Below, in pieces: positions 48,053 to 58,073 of a stretch of DNA of 64,000 bases. The notes beneath the pieces were generated by a model, which saw only the letters and a list, made by a program, of their open reading frames with translations, had not been told where the DNA came from and did not search any database. Origin of the DNA: Dactylonectria macrodidyma (taxonomy: Eukaryota > Ascomycota > Sordariomycetes > Hypocreales > Nectriaceae); NCBI GenBank assembly GCA_020744425.1, contig JAGMUV010000001.1, positions 4,030,001-4,094,000 on the forward strand, given 5' to 3'. The stretch's first letter is position 1, and each line of letters opens with the position of its first letter. A program made the position numbers and the translations under genes.

Positions 48053-49026
48053 TATAAAGTCCTTATATATAAAATATATAATTAATAAGAAAATATCTTC
48101 TTTAATTCTTATTAAATAAGATTATAAATAATATATTTAAAAGCTTTTAATTTTTAACTTTATAATAATATATAATATACTTTAAAAAGCCTATTTTCTT
48201 TATATTATAATTATAAAAGATATTTATAATAAGAACCTTTAATAAAATTAAAGTTTAAATATTAAATATAACATACATAATAAGCGAATGTCCCAGACAA
48301 GCGAGTGTCTCACTCGGATTTTCACCTTAAATCGCGATTTTAAAATAATTCTTAAAAATTCAAACTAACCCTAAAATAGCTATAGTTTTAAATATAGCTT
48401 AATTATAACATATATTATCCTTATAAACTTTCTTAAGCTATATATGCTTATAGCGCTAGTAGTATAAAATTCGCACTGTTTTTTTTCCTATTTTTATTTA
48501 TAACTAGCTTACTAAATTAGTTAGAAATATAAAGAAAATACTATTTTATAAGCTTTTTTCTTAAAAGCTTAAAATTAATTCTTTAGGAATTTACTAATTA
48601 AATAGCCCGTTTTAAAAAATCTAAAATGTGTACTTTTATCTGTATAGTATAAGTGGGACACTCGCTTGTTTAGGACATTCGCTTATAATGTACGTTATAT
48701 TTAATAGTCTTAAAACTTAGAATATATTTTACTTAGTTTTATTATAATAAATTATTTAAAACCTCTATTAAATTAAATATATAACTAAATAGTAATCTCT
48801 TTATAAAGCTAAGGCTTTTCTTTAGTTAGTCTAAAAGGATTATTATTATTAATATATATATTTCTTAACTAATTATATTAAATTGATTACTTTTTTAATC
48901 GTCTTTTCCTGCTCTTTCTGAATCTTTAATCCCTTTTCTGATTGGTCAATTCCTTGACCCACAATCGTCAAGTTCTACTAATAACCTTCCACTCCTTCCA
49001 CTCCTTCCACTGCTATAGCCTTTACA
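48053..49026 (-). repeat. Long-inverted-repeat unit L4, split by a MITE
   Basis: An inverted copy of L1, interrupted by MITE C at 48271-48695. The outer part (48890-49026) is only lightly RIPed and ends in three TTCCACTCC repeats and CTGCTATAGCCTTTACA. It forms the sharp boundary to the gene island on the right. L1 and L4 are the two best-preserved copies and face each other over 10.7 kb. Confidence 0.7.
48271..48695. mobile_element. MITE C (word CGARTGTCYCA), complete
   Basis: 425 bp flanked by TA (48269-48270 and 48696-48697). Left tip: ACATACATAATAAG, CGAATGTCCCA, GAC, AAG, CGAGTGTCTCA. Right tip read inward: ACGTACATTATAAG, CGAATGTCCTA, AAC, AAG, CGAGTGTCCCA. Comparing with the uninterrupted L1 copy shows that the insertion split the host sequence at ATTAGATA/TACATC and duplicated TA. 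Non-coding, moderately RIPed. Confidence 0.88.
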
Positions 49027-49730
49027 GTCCGGCAGACTTATACTGGAGGAGCCTGTACTAACATTTGCCCTAGTTTTAAGACTGGTAAGAGTTGCCCGAG
49101 CAACAACGAATGGGCATGTCTAGCAAACTTTTCGAAGAGAATCGATACTGCACAATCGGGCCCCCGGCACGGCGCGATTGTATCAGTCACCTAGGGCGAG
49201 GATGGCCTGAGTTAGCACTGGGTGCGCGCCTTCGTTTGGGAACCCACGTCCCCATGAATTGTGCCAGACTAACCAGCTAAGAACCGCGGTTTGAAATAGG
49301 GGGAGAAAACAGGGCTTGTGATCGTATGTATGTTATATGGTGAGATTTGGAGGGTGAGCCTGCGACATATTCAGGTTAAGGTGCTTCCATTGTGTTCATT
49401 TTATCCAGACCTGGCCCTTGATAAAACGAAGTGTTCATATCTAAGTCGGCGATGCTCATTCTGGCGGAGGCGTTCAAGAGATGAGCGTCAAGCAACAAGC
49501 GACAAAAGTTACGTGCGGGGTGACGGGTGTGTGCATGGTCAAGATTTCGAATATTAAGGCCCATCACAGCAGATAATTGGTACAGGAGGGCCGATCGGAT
49601 TTTAGGGGTTCTTTCCAATCTCTGTAGGTCTAGTTGGTCTGCCCTATTAAGTGGCACTTGACGTGGGTCTTCTAACAGTTACTAAGTTACCCGAGGCAAG
49701 TATGTGCTGAAGTCTTCAACCAATAAGGAC
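49027..49730. other. Left end of the right-hand gene island, no supported gene
   Basis: Composition returns to normal at 49027. A minus-strand frame at 49376-49657 (about 93 codons, QLDLQRLERTPKIRSALLYQ) looks protein-like but begins with GTG, has no ATG upstream in frame, and shows no domain. I do not call it a gene. Confidence 0.35.
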
Positions 49731-50815
49731 TTAATAACCCTTGGACTCCAGGTGAGCCTTGACTACTTGCGTGAGGTCCGACGCCGGCAGTCCGAGAAGC
49801 TTGTTAGCCGTCTTATCCTCCCTGATCGCATGATCCCCTCCATCCCGGTAGTTATATACCATCAAAAAGTCAATAAAGGAGCTGTGATCATGCTTCTTCA
49901 TCTTCTCATGACCAAGTCGTTCAAGGTTTTCTGTCTTTACAGACGTAGTCGCGAATTTAATACCAGTTTCATCCTCTACAAGCTTGAGCAACTGATTCTG
50001 TGTAATATTAAACTCAATCACATCAACATATTTGTTGGCAGTTTCGGTTTCGTGCTCGAGAATGGCAGCGACTGCGCGTCCGATGAAAGGGAGAGAAGAA
50101 GTCGATACTGGCTCATTGCCGGAGTCAAAGATAGTCATGGACTTCTTCTCCATGGACAGCCCGAAAGTTCCATGATCCAGACCCTAAGACATGTGAGTTC
50201 GCCACCCATTTAACGGAAATGTCGCCATCGCTATGCCTGGAGTTAAAGAACACCTACCCAATCGAAGAACAGACTGGTTCCGACTCCTGTCCAGGTGAAT
50301 GCCGGATTTTTCTCGGACAGTTTCATCAGGTAATTGACAGCGTCTGTCTTCCCTTGTAACATGGTCCCGAGAACTTCCCCTCCAAGATTGCGTGTGTTGG
50401 TCCCAAACTCAGAGGGGATGAAGCGTTTGACCCCGGCGGCCAGAGCAGCGTCTGCCAGGATATTCTGGGATCCAAGCGCTACGGAAGTGGCAACCGCCGC
50501 TACAACAGCATCATGGCCTTCGAAGGCACTGACCAAAGATTCGAGCGAAGAAAAGTCGGCTTTTCGAACAGCAACACCGGCCGGCAGAGAGGACGTGGAC
50601 GACTCCCGTGTAATCGCGGTCACGGTGAAGTGATTAGCTAGAAGGGCCGCTACGATCGAGGCGCCAACATTTCCAGAGGCCTTTTTCCAGCTAATCAGTA
50701 GAGGTACCAACAGTATGACCGGAAAAGAACGTCGTGAGGGGATATGGTGCACTAATGAAGATGGATTGCAGTCAGAAGTACATACCCCGATAACGGCAAC
50801 TGTCTTGATAGCCAT
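49731..50815 (-). CDS. NmrA-like / isoflavone-reductase-type NAD(P)-dependent oxidoreductase
   Basis: Three exons (50815-50786, 50680-50258, 50183-49731) give 301 residues, the usual length for the family. Intron 1 (50681-50785, 105 nt) has GTATGT and AAAAG; intron 2 (50184-50257, 74 nt) has GTAGGT and CTTAG. The first exon is only ten codons, and the splice rebuilds the dinucleotide-binding loop VAVIGASGNVGASIV (residues 6-20), a GxSGxxG Rossmann motif. Further marks are AVVAAVATSVALGSQNILAD, AAGVKRFIPSEFGTNTR and, across intron 2, TSLFFDW then GLDHGTFGL. The PSEFG block is typical of the isoflavone reductase/phenylcoumaran benzylic ether reductase branch. In fungi such proteins often act in secondary metabolism or redox sensing. 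Substrate unknown. Confidence 0.9.
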
Positions 50816-51581
50816 GCTCCGTCTTGTTTGGTAATCGTGTGGGAAAGAGTTATTGCGTTTGATGAAAAATGGTAGAACGATATGGTTCATGCATGAGGAG
50901 CCGACTACCAAAAAACAGTGGCCGTCTCGTTGCTTTATAGTCGCCTGCTAGATGTTTCCAGACTACCCTTGCTAGGCTCTAACACTATCAACTGGCAACA
51001 GTATGGAAATGTATACCGGACCCAGCCCGAGCAGGATGACAAATTCAAAGAACTTTTGACAAATACTAAGCCCGGCAAAAACTCAATCTGCGTCATGGAG
51101 AGTACAAAGGGTAACCAGGTAATTTTTGGTCGGCCACTGAGGTCATTTCCCTCTGCTCCGAAGGTTGACATTGATTACTCATTATGGCAGAGCTCTAGCA
51201 CTGCCGAACGTTCTTCCCCTAGCATCCCACTCGGCATTTGTTCGTGAGGGACTGCTGACGAACGCCACGTTTCGGGCAACACATCCTTGTCAGGGCGGCC
51301 GAACCTAGTAATCATATAATGACTAGTGCACTCAACATATCATCAAGCAACTAGAGAAAAGTGCCTGCAAGTGAACATTTTACAGTTCCCGACCGTGAGT
51401 ATAAAGCTATAGGGTATTACGCCCTTTTTTCGTCTTCTTCTTCTTAAACAAATCGCTGTATCCTGTTACCTTGTTCTTGCCAAAGCGACAACACTTGTTA
51501 GTATGTGGTTGAGGTTGAATGTGTTAATTTGTCAAAGCATGCTGAACTGACCTCGGCATTAGTTTCTCGCCTACATATCCA
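50816..51581. promoter_or_regulatory. Shared 766-bp divergent promoter region
   Basis: It lies between the divergent start codons of the NmrA-like gene (minus, ATG at 50815) and the EthD gene (plus, ATG at 51582). Such a head-to-head arrangement makes shared control likely. A pyrimidine tract (CCTTTTTTCGTCTTCTTCTT) at about 51422-51445 lies upstream of the EthD start. The open frames inside look like shadows. No specific binding site is claimed. Confidence 0.45.
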
Positions 51582-51917
51582 ATGCCTGCCAACACGACTA
51601 TCCTCTATCCCAAACTCAGGGACGATGCATGGTTCGATCTAGATTATTACGTTTCGAAGCACATGGCTCTCGTCGCCGATAAGTGGGCTCCTTTCGGACT
51701 TCTGAACTGGCAAGTTCTCAAGTTCGTCGCGGACGATGGTCATGAGCCGGAGTACTCCATTGGCGCATTTTGCACTTGGGAAAGCCTTGAAGGGGCGAAG
51801 GAAGCAATTTCGTCACCAGAGTCAAAAATTATTTTTCAGGATATTGTCAACTTTTCAAGCATTAAGCCACTGCATATGATGGCAACGATTGAGGGAGGTG
51901 CCTCAGTAGGGCAATAA
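51582..51917 (+). CDS. EthD-domain small protein (dimeric alpha/beta barrel)
   Basis: A single exon of 111 residues from ATG 51582, the normal length for free-standing EthD proteins. The family pattern is clear: TTILYPK at the N terminus, FDLDYYVSKHMALVADKW (residues about 18-35) with its conserved His, and YSIGAFCTWESLEGAKEAI. Next comes an IVNFSSIKPLHMMATIEG end, which matches the usual DIxNFSxxxP block. The family is named after the Rhodococcus eth gene set; fungal members are found near polyketide and aromatic-degradation genes and in several cases act as small cyclase- or isomerase-like enzymes. The gene is divergent to the NmrA-like reductase, which fits a shared small-molecule pathway. 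The reaction here is unknown. Confidence 0.87.
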   Translation: MPANTTILYPKLRDDAWFDLDYYVSKHMALVADKWAPFGLLNWQVLKFVADDGHEPEYSIGAFCTWESLEGAKEAISSPESKIIFQDIVNFSSIKPLHMMATIEGGASVGQ

Positions 51918-52936
51918 AGAGGGACACTTTATATAGGTTCTGCTGTCCTGCTAAGACTTCTAAATGACTAAATCTACTCTTTATTGGCATTTACCAAGGA
52001 TCGAACCCTCCCTTGGAGATGTATTTCGACTTATTAGCGCCTTTTCAATCTATGGCAGGCATTACAGCAAAGGTTGTCCACCCTTGATGATCCAGTTACT
52101 CCACTAAACACCACCGTGACAGTGGCGGTGAACCCTACAGTGTTAAGGCATGGTGGAGCAGACCAGCTCACTGCCTTGGGCGGGGTTGCCTGACGGGGCC
52201 GACGAGTCTTTGGACTAATGGGAATTGCTAAAAGCGCGGCACCCCTATCAATTGCCATGGAGTAACTCCGAGTGATGCACCCTTAGCTACTCGTAGCAAG
52301 AAGCTACTGGCGGCTCTGACATGCAGGTCAGCAAGGGCGGGTGGCTCAAGTGTTCAAGTTCACGAGGGCGGATTGTCAATGACCTAGAATGAGACGGCCA
52401 TCACTGAGGAGTAGTCACCTCTATCATCTGAGCCAGTCGAGCTTTCTAGGCTATTCGGCGTAAGTGCATTAGCAAGACGGATGGAGAATAAAGCCTTTGT
52501 CCAACAACACGACACAGCCCAAGATACCAGCGTTTTCATCATAGCAGCCTCCGGTTAACGTCGATGTAATTCATTTCTGGCCCCAATGATCTCGCCTGTA
52601 AAATGGGTTGGGGGCCTATAGATTGATATATCAATCCGATATACCGAGCTCGCAGCATCTGCAAGGACTACTGAATAAGCTGTCCGCTCCCACCAGGGCC
52701 AAGTTGCTAGCATAAAGAACAAGAACAAATGCAGTTTTCGTTTCTACAGTTTTAGCATTTTCAAGATCCAATGCTTCTACAGTTAACAAATATCAGGCTT
52801 TCTGGCTCTTGGAAGATGGAAAAGTCAAATCCAGATGGATATATTAGTAGGCGGCCCCAGGAGCCGAACCCTGACTCTCTTCCCTCCATGACACACCGAG
52901 ACAGCTATAAGACTTCGTCTATCGCACGAACCGTCA
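51918..52936. other. Intergenic region with repeat R3
   Basis: No gene supported. It contains repeat R3 (listed separately) and ordinary sequence. A short minus-strand frame (52258-52034) covers the repeat and is not called. Confidence 0.4.
52118..52222 (+). repeat. Dispersed repeat R3, copy 1
   Basis: About 105 bp match the reverse complement of 56661-56755. Shared blocks include GACAGTGGCGGTG, TACAGTGTTAAGGCAT, TGGCCTGACGGGGCCGACGA (here TTGCCTGACGGGGCCGACGA) and GTCTTTGGAC. Translation across the repeat gives a similar peptide in both copies (TVLRHSGA-like), which could mean a decayed coding element. No termini found. Confidence 0.6.
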
Positions 52937-53224
52937 TCAGTCTATTCGATCCAACGAACGAGTCAGCGATCGGCTATTAAGACAACCTCCACATCCCCTT
53001 CGGCCCCTCTTTATATAAGTTCCATCTGCAAGGACATTGACGCAGTTCGTACGATTGCGAATGAATACGTCTTGAGGATGAAGTTGGCCTGGCTTCCATC
53101 GTTTGTTGGGCGGTGTAGACTTGAAATCAGATATCTCTGCGTATTGCGGGACTGCGAAGCCGTCTCTAAGCACGTTTTGCAATGACATCGATATCAACCA
53201 TTGCCCCTTACGAAAATTTGTCAT
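52937..53224 (-). CDS. Hypothetical small protein, weak support
   Basis: A 95-residue minus-strand frame from ATG 53224. The sequence is balanced and protein-like (MTNFRKGQWLISMSLQNVLR, later WKPGQLHPQDVFIRNRTNCV and GRRGCGGCLNS near the end) and has no long low-complexity tract. No domain, signal peptide or membrane segment is recognised. Length alone does not exclude chance in this composition. It may be one exon of a longer gene or a remnant next to the hAT relic. Confidence 0.25.
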   Translation of the reverse strand: MTNFRKGQWLISMSLQNVLRDGFAVPQYAEISDFKSTPPNKRWKPGQLHPQDVFIRNRTNCVNVLADGTYIKRGRRGCGGCLNSRSLTRSLDRID

Positions 53225-54229
53225 TGTGGTAATGCCTTATCCCACTCTGCTTATAGAATGTTCTGCCTCCTGACCCTACTGGCCCGACATAAAGTTAACA
53301 GGTCTGAGTGCTTACTTAGCCCGTGTTGGCTAGCGTCAATGTGCACTCGGGACATGTGGGATAAACAATAATCTCAGAGGTCAAAGTGTTGCAATGCTCA
53401 CAACAAGCTGATAATCGCAGTCGATTGATTCAATCAGACATTCTTTATCCATCGCATAGCCATGGGCATTTTTTTCCCTGCTTTAATCTGCTCCCTTTTT
53501 GGAAGAGTTCAGGCCACCAGAAAGAGGTGTGTAGGCAGGCTCAAAGGATCAAAGGGTGGGATATGCACAGGTCACTCTGTCAACCCTGCTCCATTTTCGG
53601 TATCCCACAAGTGCCACAAGCAGCCCATAATTAAGGGCTGACTAACCGTCTTAGCCATCATTCACCCACGGTTCATCTCAATTTCCAGAGCGCGCATAAC
53701 GTCCTTCATTACGGATAGCTGCAATTGAGTTTGCAAGCGTATTTGACTACGGTCGCCGACTCGGCCCCGATTACGAAGGCGGCCGCCGGGTCGGAGCAAC
53801 TGACATAAACTGCAGCCGAGGTACGAGATGTCATTTGGAATTGAGAAGATGGCGAGTTCTATAAGTATTGGCTACTCCAACGAGTCTTGGCACTTGATAC
53901 CATCAGACATCTTCAAGCAATTCAAACAACTGCATCGTCAACAAACACAAGCCATCACCATGTTCCCACTCCTCCTAGCCGCAGTCACTCTCCCAGCCTC
54001 GCGCTGCAAGCTCCAAGGCTACCTTCCGCGCTTTTGACAAGACGGAGCGGTCGAGAAGTCCGGCTTCTATTGCGCCACAGAGAGTACGATGGTTGTGCCT
54101 GCCCACGTATAAGGTATCGAAGTCGGGGCGATAGTGGCGGAACGGAACGGGGCATCCTGCGGCTTTGGAGACGCGAAACCTGATACCGGAATTGACGTTG
54201 AGAACGATATCAAAGCTGGGAAGGCTGTG
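53225..54229. other. Intergenic or degraded 5' part of the hAT relic
   Basis: No intact gene. Short plus-strand frames from about 53830 on may include decayed sequence of the hAT transposon that becomes readable at 54230, but no hAT N-terminal motif (BED zinc finger) was found. Confidence 0.35.
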
Positions 54230-54935
54230 TCCACGACCAGAGGGAGCTGTGGGACGTCACCTGGGCTTTCTACGTTAAGTGGCCATTACCAGCAGACCAC
54301 CGAGCATATATCCGGGCATCTATCAACAACGGCTGGAAGAAGTTGGATGAGTATTACAGCAAGCTCGGAGCTCCCTTGTTCACGGCAGCAGTCATCCTTC
54401 ATCCAAGATTCAGCATCAGCTGGTGGGAGGCTACTTGGGTCACTGAGGAGCAATTGGCCTGGATTCGCAATGCGAAGGCAGGCATAAAGGACTACTTCGC
54501 GCAATTGTATCATACGAGCTAGCAGAAGGACAAAGAACAGTCCAAGTCAGCTCCTTTATCAATGAAAATAGGTAAGGAAGATAACCACTACACCCAATGG
54601 ATTAACAGCAGAACGAGAAAGATATTTGCAACGGGCGGCAGTGTCAGCAAGCTGGACACATACCTCCGTCTCCAGCCACAAGATACGCAGGAGCCGATCC
54701 AATGGTGGAGAGACCACAAGCCTTCATTCCCGATATTAAGTAGCTTTGCCTTAAACGTCTTTGCTATTCCGGCGATGGCGACTGACTGCGAGAGACAGTT
54801 CAGCCTGGTCAAGCTGATGCTAATATCTTAAAGGCTCTCAATAGGCGCGGATACGCTAGAGCGAGTTCATTGCCTAAGGAACTGGGTCCGATACGGCGGG
54901 GTAAAGCTAGGCAGTTGGGTAGGTAATTGAGACTT
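54230..54935 (+). pseudogene. hAT-family transposase, C-terminal relic
   Basis: One plus-strand frame reads through from about 54230 to 54935 with two in-frame stops (TAG near 54520, TAA at 54829-54831), both at sites where CAG/CAA would be natural. It contains RASINNGWKKLDEYYSKLG, AAVILHPRFSISWWEATWVT and NAKAGIKDYFAQLY. After the first stop comes the hAT dimerisation domain: LDTYLRLQPQDTQEPIQWWR, FPILSSFALNVFAIPAMATD and CERQFSLVKL. It continues after the second stop with RLSIGADTLERVHCLRNWVR. This is the C-terminal half of a fungal hAT transposase. The N-terminal DNA-binding domain is missing, so it is inactive. An AATCAA/TTGATT-rich palindromic stretch at 55005-55055 may be its terminal region. 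Confidence 0.85.
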
Positions 54936-55120
54936 TGGGTTAGCGAAATACCTTCACATACTAAGTATATAGGTCGCCTATACAGTTGATTGAGAGGGAC
55001 CAATCAAATCAAACAAATCAACTTTTACCCCAAAGTTGATTTGATTGATTTATGATGAGCGCTGGTACTGATCGTAACAGGTCGTTGACTCGTCAAGTGT
55101 GAGAGGCTGTGCAGATTTGT

Positions 55121-56044
55121 CTACGCCGAAAGAGTCCCTTTCATAACTTGGACAGCCGTGCCCGCCAGCTTGACCTTGTCAATTTTGGAGTCTTTCACAT
55201 CCACCTCGACGACAATGTTGCTCTCCTTGCCCATCTCCACGCCTTGCGTGATGTCATACCTGCGGCTCGGAGTCTCCTGCTTGTCTCCCACAGCACTGAG
55301 GAACGAGCTCAGGCAACACGCGGCAGCACCCGTGGCCGGGTCCTCGAACTGGTGCGTGATCATGCGCGTGCGCAGGGAGACGACGGGCTGGCCGTTTTCA
55401 TCCTGGCTGGATCCGGTGCGGACGTAGTAGTACCTCCCCATGAAGCCGTTCTGCCACCCATCGTCCAGGAGCCTGTCGATGGGGAACTGCGTGCTGCTCT
55501 GCTGCACCTCGGCGAGGAGTTCCAGAGAAGGCAGCTCTGTGAGGATGAAGCTCACGCCATTGACGACGCTGAAGATGGGCGCGTTGAGCTCGATCTCCTG
55601 AATCTGCGCGTTGGACGAGAGCTCACTCGCCGACAGGGAAAGGTCGCGGACGGTCTTGGCGTGCAAGTGCAGGTTGTAGGGGATACTCGCGCTGGCAAAC
55701 CTCGGGTGGCCCTCGCTCTGGGTGATGGGGATCGGTCCCGCCTTGGTGACCAGCATCTCAACGCCTTGATCCAGCAACGAGACAGCCGTGCCCACGGTGG
55801 GATGTCCCGCAAAGGGGATCTCGGCGAAGGGCAGGAAGATGTCGATGCTGCGCTGCTTATTGGTCGCCGGGTCGGGCACGTCGTGCACGAAGACGGTCTC
55901 CGAGAGGTTGAACTCACGCGCGATGGCCTGCTTCTGCTCCTGCGTCGGCTTGGGCCCAGAGGCGGGGATGGTGACGATGGCGAGGGGATTGCCGCGGAAG
56001 CGGGTCTCTGTGAAGACATCGACGGTTGTGAAGGGGAATTCCAT
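55121..56044 (-). CDS. PhzF-family isomerase-like protein
   Basis: A single exon of 307 residues from ATG 56044. It shows the PhzF/diaminopimelate-epimerase fold signatures: [17 protein letters not shown] (8-24), the catalytic-site NLSETVFV with Glu49, [16 protein letters not shown] (76-91) and, in the second half, [20 protein letters not shown]. Length and both half-domain motifs match the family, so it should be active. PhzF isomerises a dihydro-hydroxyanthranilate in phenazine synthesis in bacteria; fungal relatives have diverse or unknown substrates. There is no phenazine gene set here, so the phenazine reaction itself is not implied. GC content is clearly higher than in the neighbouring non-coding DNA. 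No intron is needed. Confidence 0.92.
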   Translation of the reverse strand: MEFPFTTVDVFTETRFRGNPLAIVTIPASGPKPTQEQKQAIAREFNLSETVFVHDVPDPATNKQRSIDIFLPFAEIPFAGHPTVGTAVSLLDQGVEMLVTKAGPIPITQSEGHPRFASASIPYNLHLHAKTVRDLSLSASELSSNAQIQEIELNAPIFSVVNGVSFILTELPSLELLAEVQQSSTQFPIDRLLDDGWQNGFMGRYYYVRTGSSQDENGQPVVSLRTRMITHQFEDPATGAAACCLSSFLSAVGDKQETPSRRYDITQGVEMGKESNIVVEVDVKDSKIDKVKLAGTAVQVMKGTLSA

Positions 56045-56602
56045 GGTAATTGTCGTTAACTCTATGTGTGAGAAGCTATGTCCGTAATTGCAGGTGAGTC
56101 GAACTCAAAACACCGCTGGCAATTGCAAGTAGAATCTACCGCCTGGACAAAGGAGACAGAGGAGCCCATAAAGTAGAATTTCGATATTTATATTGGAGCA
56201 GCCGGCGTATCGTCTGTCATCTCGACGGCGCTACTGCAACTCTCAGGCCGGCTTACACACCACTTCAGTCGGGAGTCGTACAGGCCCGTATCTCGTACTA
56301 TCGCGATGCTCAATTCATGTCGCCAGACCGCATAAGCATCTCTGTTAGCCGGACTTAGCCGTGAGAGATATAGCCGCAACCCCTCATTGAACTTGCTGGA
56401 TCCCCGCTAACAGTGGGGCGCTCCATAGGTTTACGCCTAGGCGCGATTTTATGTGGTCACGCGGGAGGCGTGAGTATGATGTACGCCTTCAATTGTTGAA
56501 CGCGGCTGATAGCTACATGGGCACCCGGGTCGCGACTGATACACTGGCGCCCTGGCGCCATTTTAAAAGGCAATTGATAGAGGTGCCGCACCATTTTGAT
56601 AC

Positions 56603-56648
56603 GGGTGCCGCAAGCTTACGGGTGCCGCAAGCTTACGGGTGCCGCACT
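56603..56648. repeat. 17-bp tandem repeat
   Basis: GGGTGCCGCAAGCTTAC occurs at 56603-56619 and 56620-56636 and again in part from 56637. A degenerate version (AGGTGCCGCACCATTTTGAT) precedes it from 56581. Confidence 0.7.
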
Positions 56649-56660
56649 TTTTGCGCTTCT

Positions 56661-56755
56661 CATTGGTCCAAAGACTCGTCGGCCCCGTCAGGCCACCCCG
56701 CACAAGGCGGTCCGCTCCACTATGCCTTAACACTGTACAGACCACCGCCACTGTC
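56661..56755 (-). repeat. Dispersed repeat R3, copy 2
   Basis: Inverted copy of 52118-52222, about 4.5 kb away. The two copies bracket the hAT relic and the PhzF gene, but there is no sign that they form one element. Confidence 0.6.
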
Positions 56756-58073
56756 ATGGAACGGCCCAAATCCACTAGTGACGAGCAATTCGACTCATTA
56801 TTATTCTGCTGCGCTACAGTTTGACGACAATAGACTGCTCCTTCTGCCTTTCGGCTGAGTACGAGGCTCTCGTTCCTCAAGATCTCTTTCGCTTCTCCTC
56901 CAGATGTCACCTACGGGGTTGCGCTTCACACCAAGCGCTTCCTGCAGCAACATATCTTTGATATAGCTTGTGTGGAACCGTACCTCGGCGGTGAACATGG
57001 AGGTATATTGGGCGAAGGCACTGACATAAGAACAGGTGACGTAGGAGGCGGTGGCGCAGCTTCAGCAAGAGGTTGAGATGCTGATACTGCTGTCGTGGAA
57101 TTTGATTCCGGGACCCCTTTTGGATTTGGGGTTGAATCCAATAATGCACCAACGTCTCGTGCACGAATGCCAATCCGTCGACTAGAAGAGTAGATGGTCA
57201 CCTTAACAGGGCTAGTAAGTCGTCAAAGAACTGGGTGGGCGGCGGCATCGGTACTAGGGTCATGATTATGGTAATGGTGTTCCGCATCTGCCTAAATTAG
57301 CCTGTGATAGAAGTCCCAACAATATTTCGAGTTACAAATCGTAACATCACACTGCTTACACCCCCCCACCCCCCTAGATTGACGCCTCATTGTATTGCTG
57401 CTGACCGCCCCCAAAGGTTTCCTTGAGGTTTTTGACCAAGGCTTACCCAGCTGTTGGCCCTTACAAGCAACGCAGCTAGGTTTTTTTCTCTCTTCGGACG
57501 TATTTATGCTGTGCCACGGGCGTAAATTCGTCCCCAGTCTGAAATGACTGCCTTGACTGACTTTCCTTATGGAACACCTTGAACAGCTTGTTATAAATGC
57601 GCCGGCGCCACTCTTTTTGACTCTTACATCGCTTCTAAGCCGGCTGCCCGTAGAGTTGAAGAAGGTAGCTATTTATAAGTACCACATTAAGCAGGAAGGT
57701 CTAAAGAAACGCTGTATTGGCCGTGCTGTGGCCTTTATTGTTGACGGCTTCTTCCTCTAGCGCTCATATTTCTCATCGCCTCTAAACATAGTTGATAGGA
57801 ATAACATAAGGGCATTGTCTTTCCACGCTATTTGGTTCACCTGTAGCAGAAGAAGACAAGACTGCCCCTCCAGATTCGCCCACCAGGATCAGCATCGCAT
57901 CAAGGGCCTCAATGCCGAAACGCTCGCCCGCATCTTCCTGCCTTCAACCAGTTGGTTAAACTGCACCCTGTGACCATCGGGACCGTCGGAAAGCACCCCT
58001 GGTGTATAAAATGGGGCCGGTCATGGTGGCGCCGCTGTGGCGGAGCGCAGTCACCGTGATGCCGATGTTGTGC

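Larger units (their letters stand above)
56045..58073. other. Intergenic region with repeats, no supported gene
   Basis: About 2 kb of ordinary composition. It contains the second R3 copy and a 17-bp tandem repeat (both listed). A plus-strand frame at 57569-57760 (63 codons, ATG) has no domain. A minus-strand stretch near 57860-57910 reads FGIEALDAMLILVGESGGAV, which could be a scrap of an alpha/beta-hydrolase-like gene, but it is too short to call. Confidence 0.35.

Noticed and set aside
50918..51247. A 109-codon plus-strand frame as a gene
   Set aside because: It lies in the divergent promoter region, has no domain, and overlaps a similar-sized antisense frame.
55109..56059. A 316-codon plus-strand open frame
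   Set aside because: It is the antisense shadow of the PhzF-family gene, which has clear family motifs on the minus strand; the high GC keeps the other frames open.
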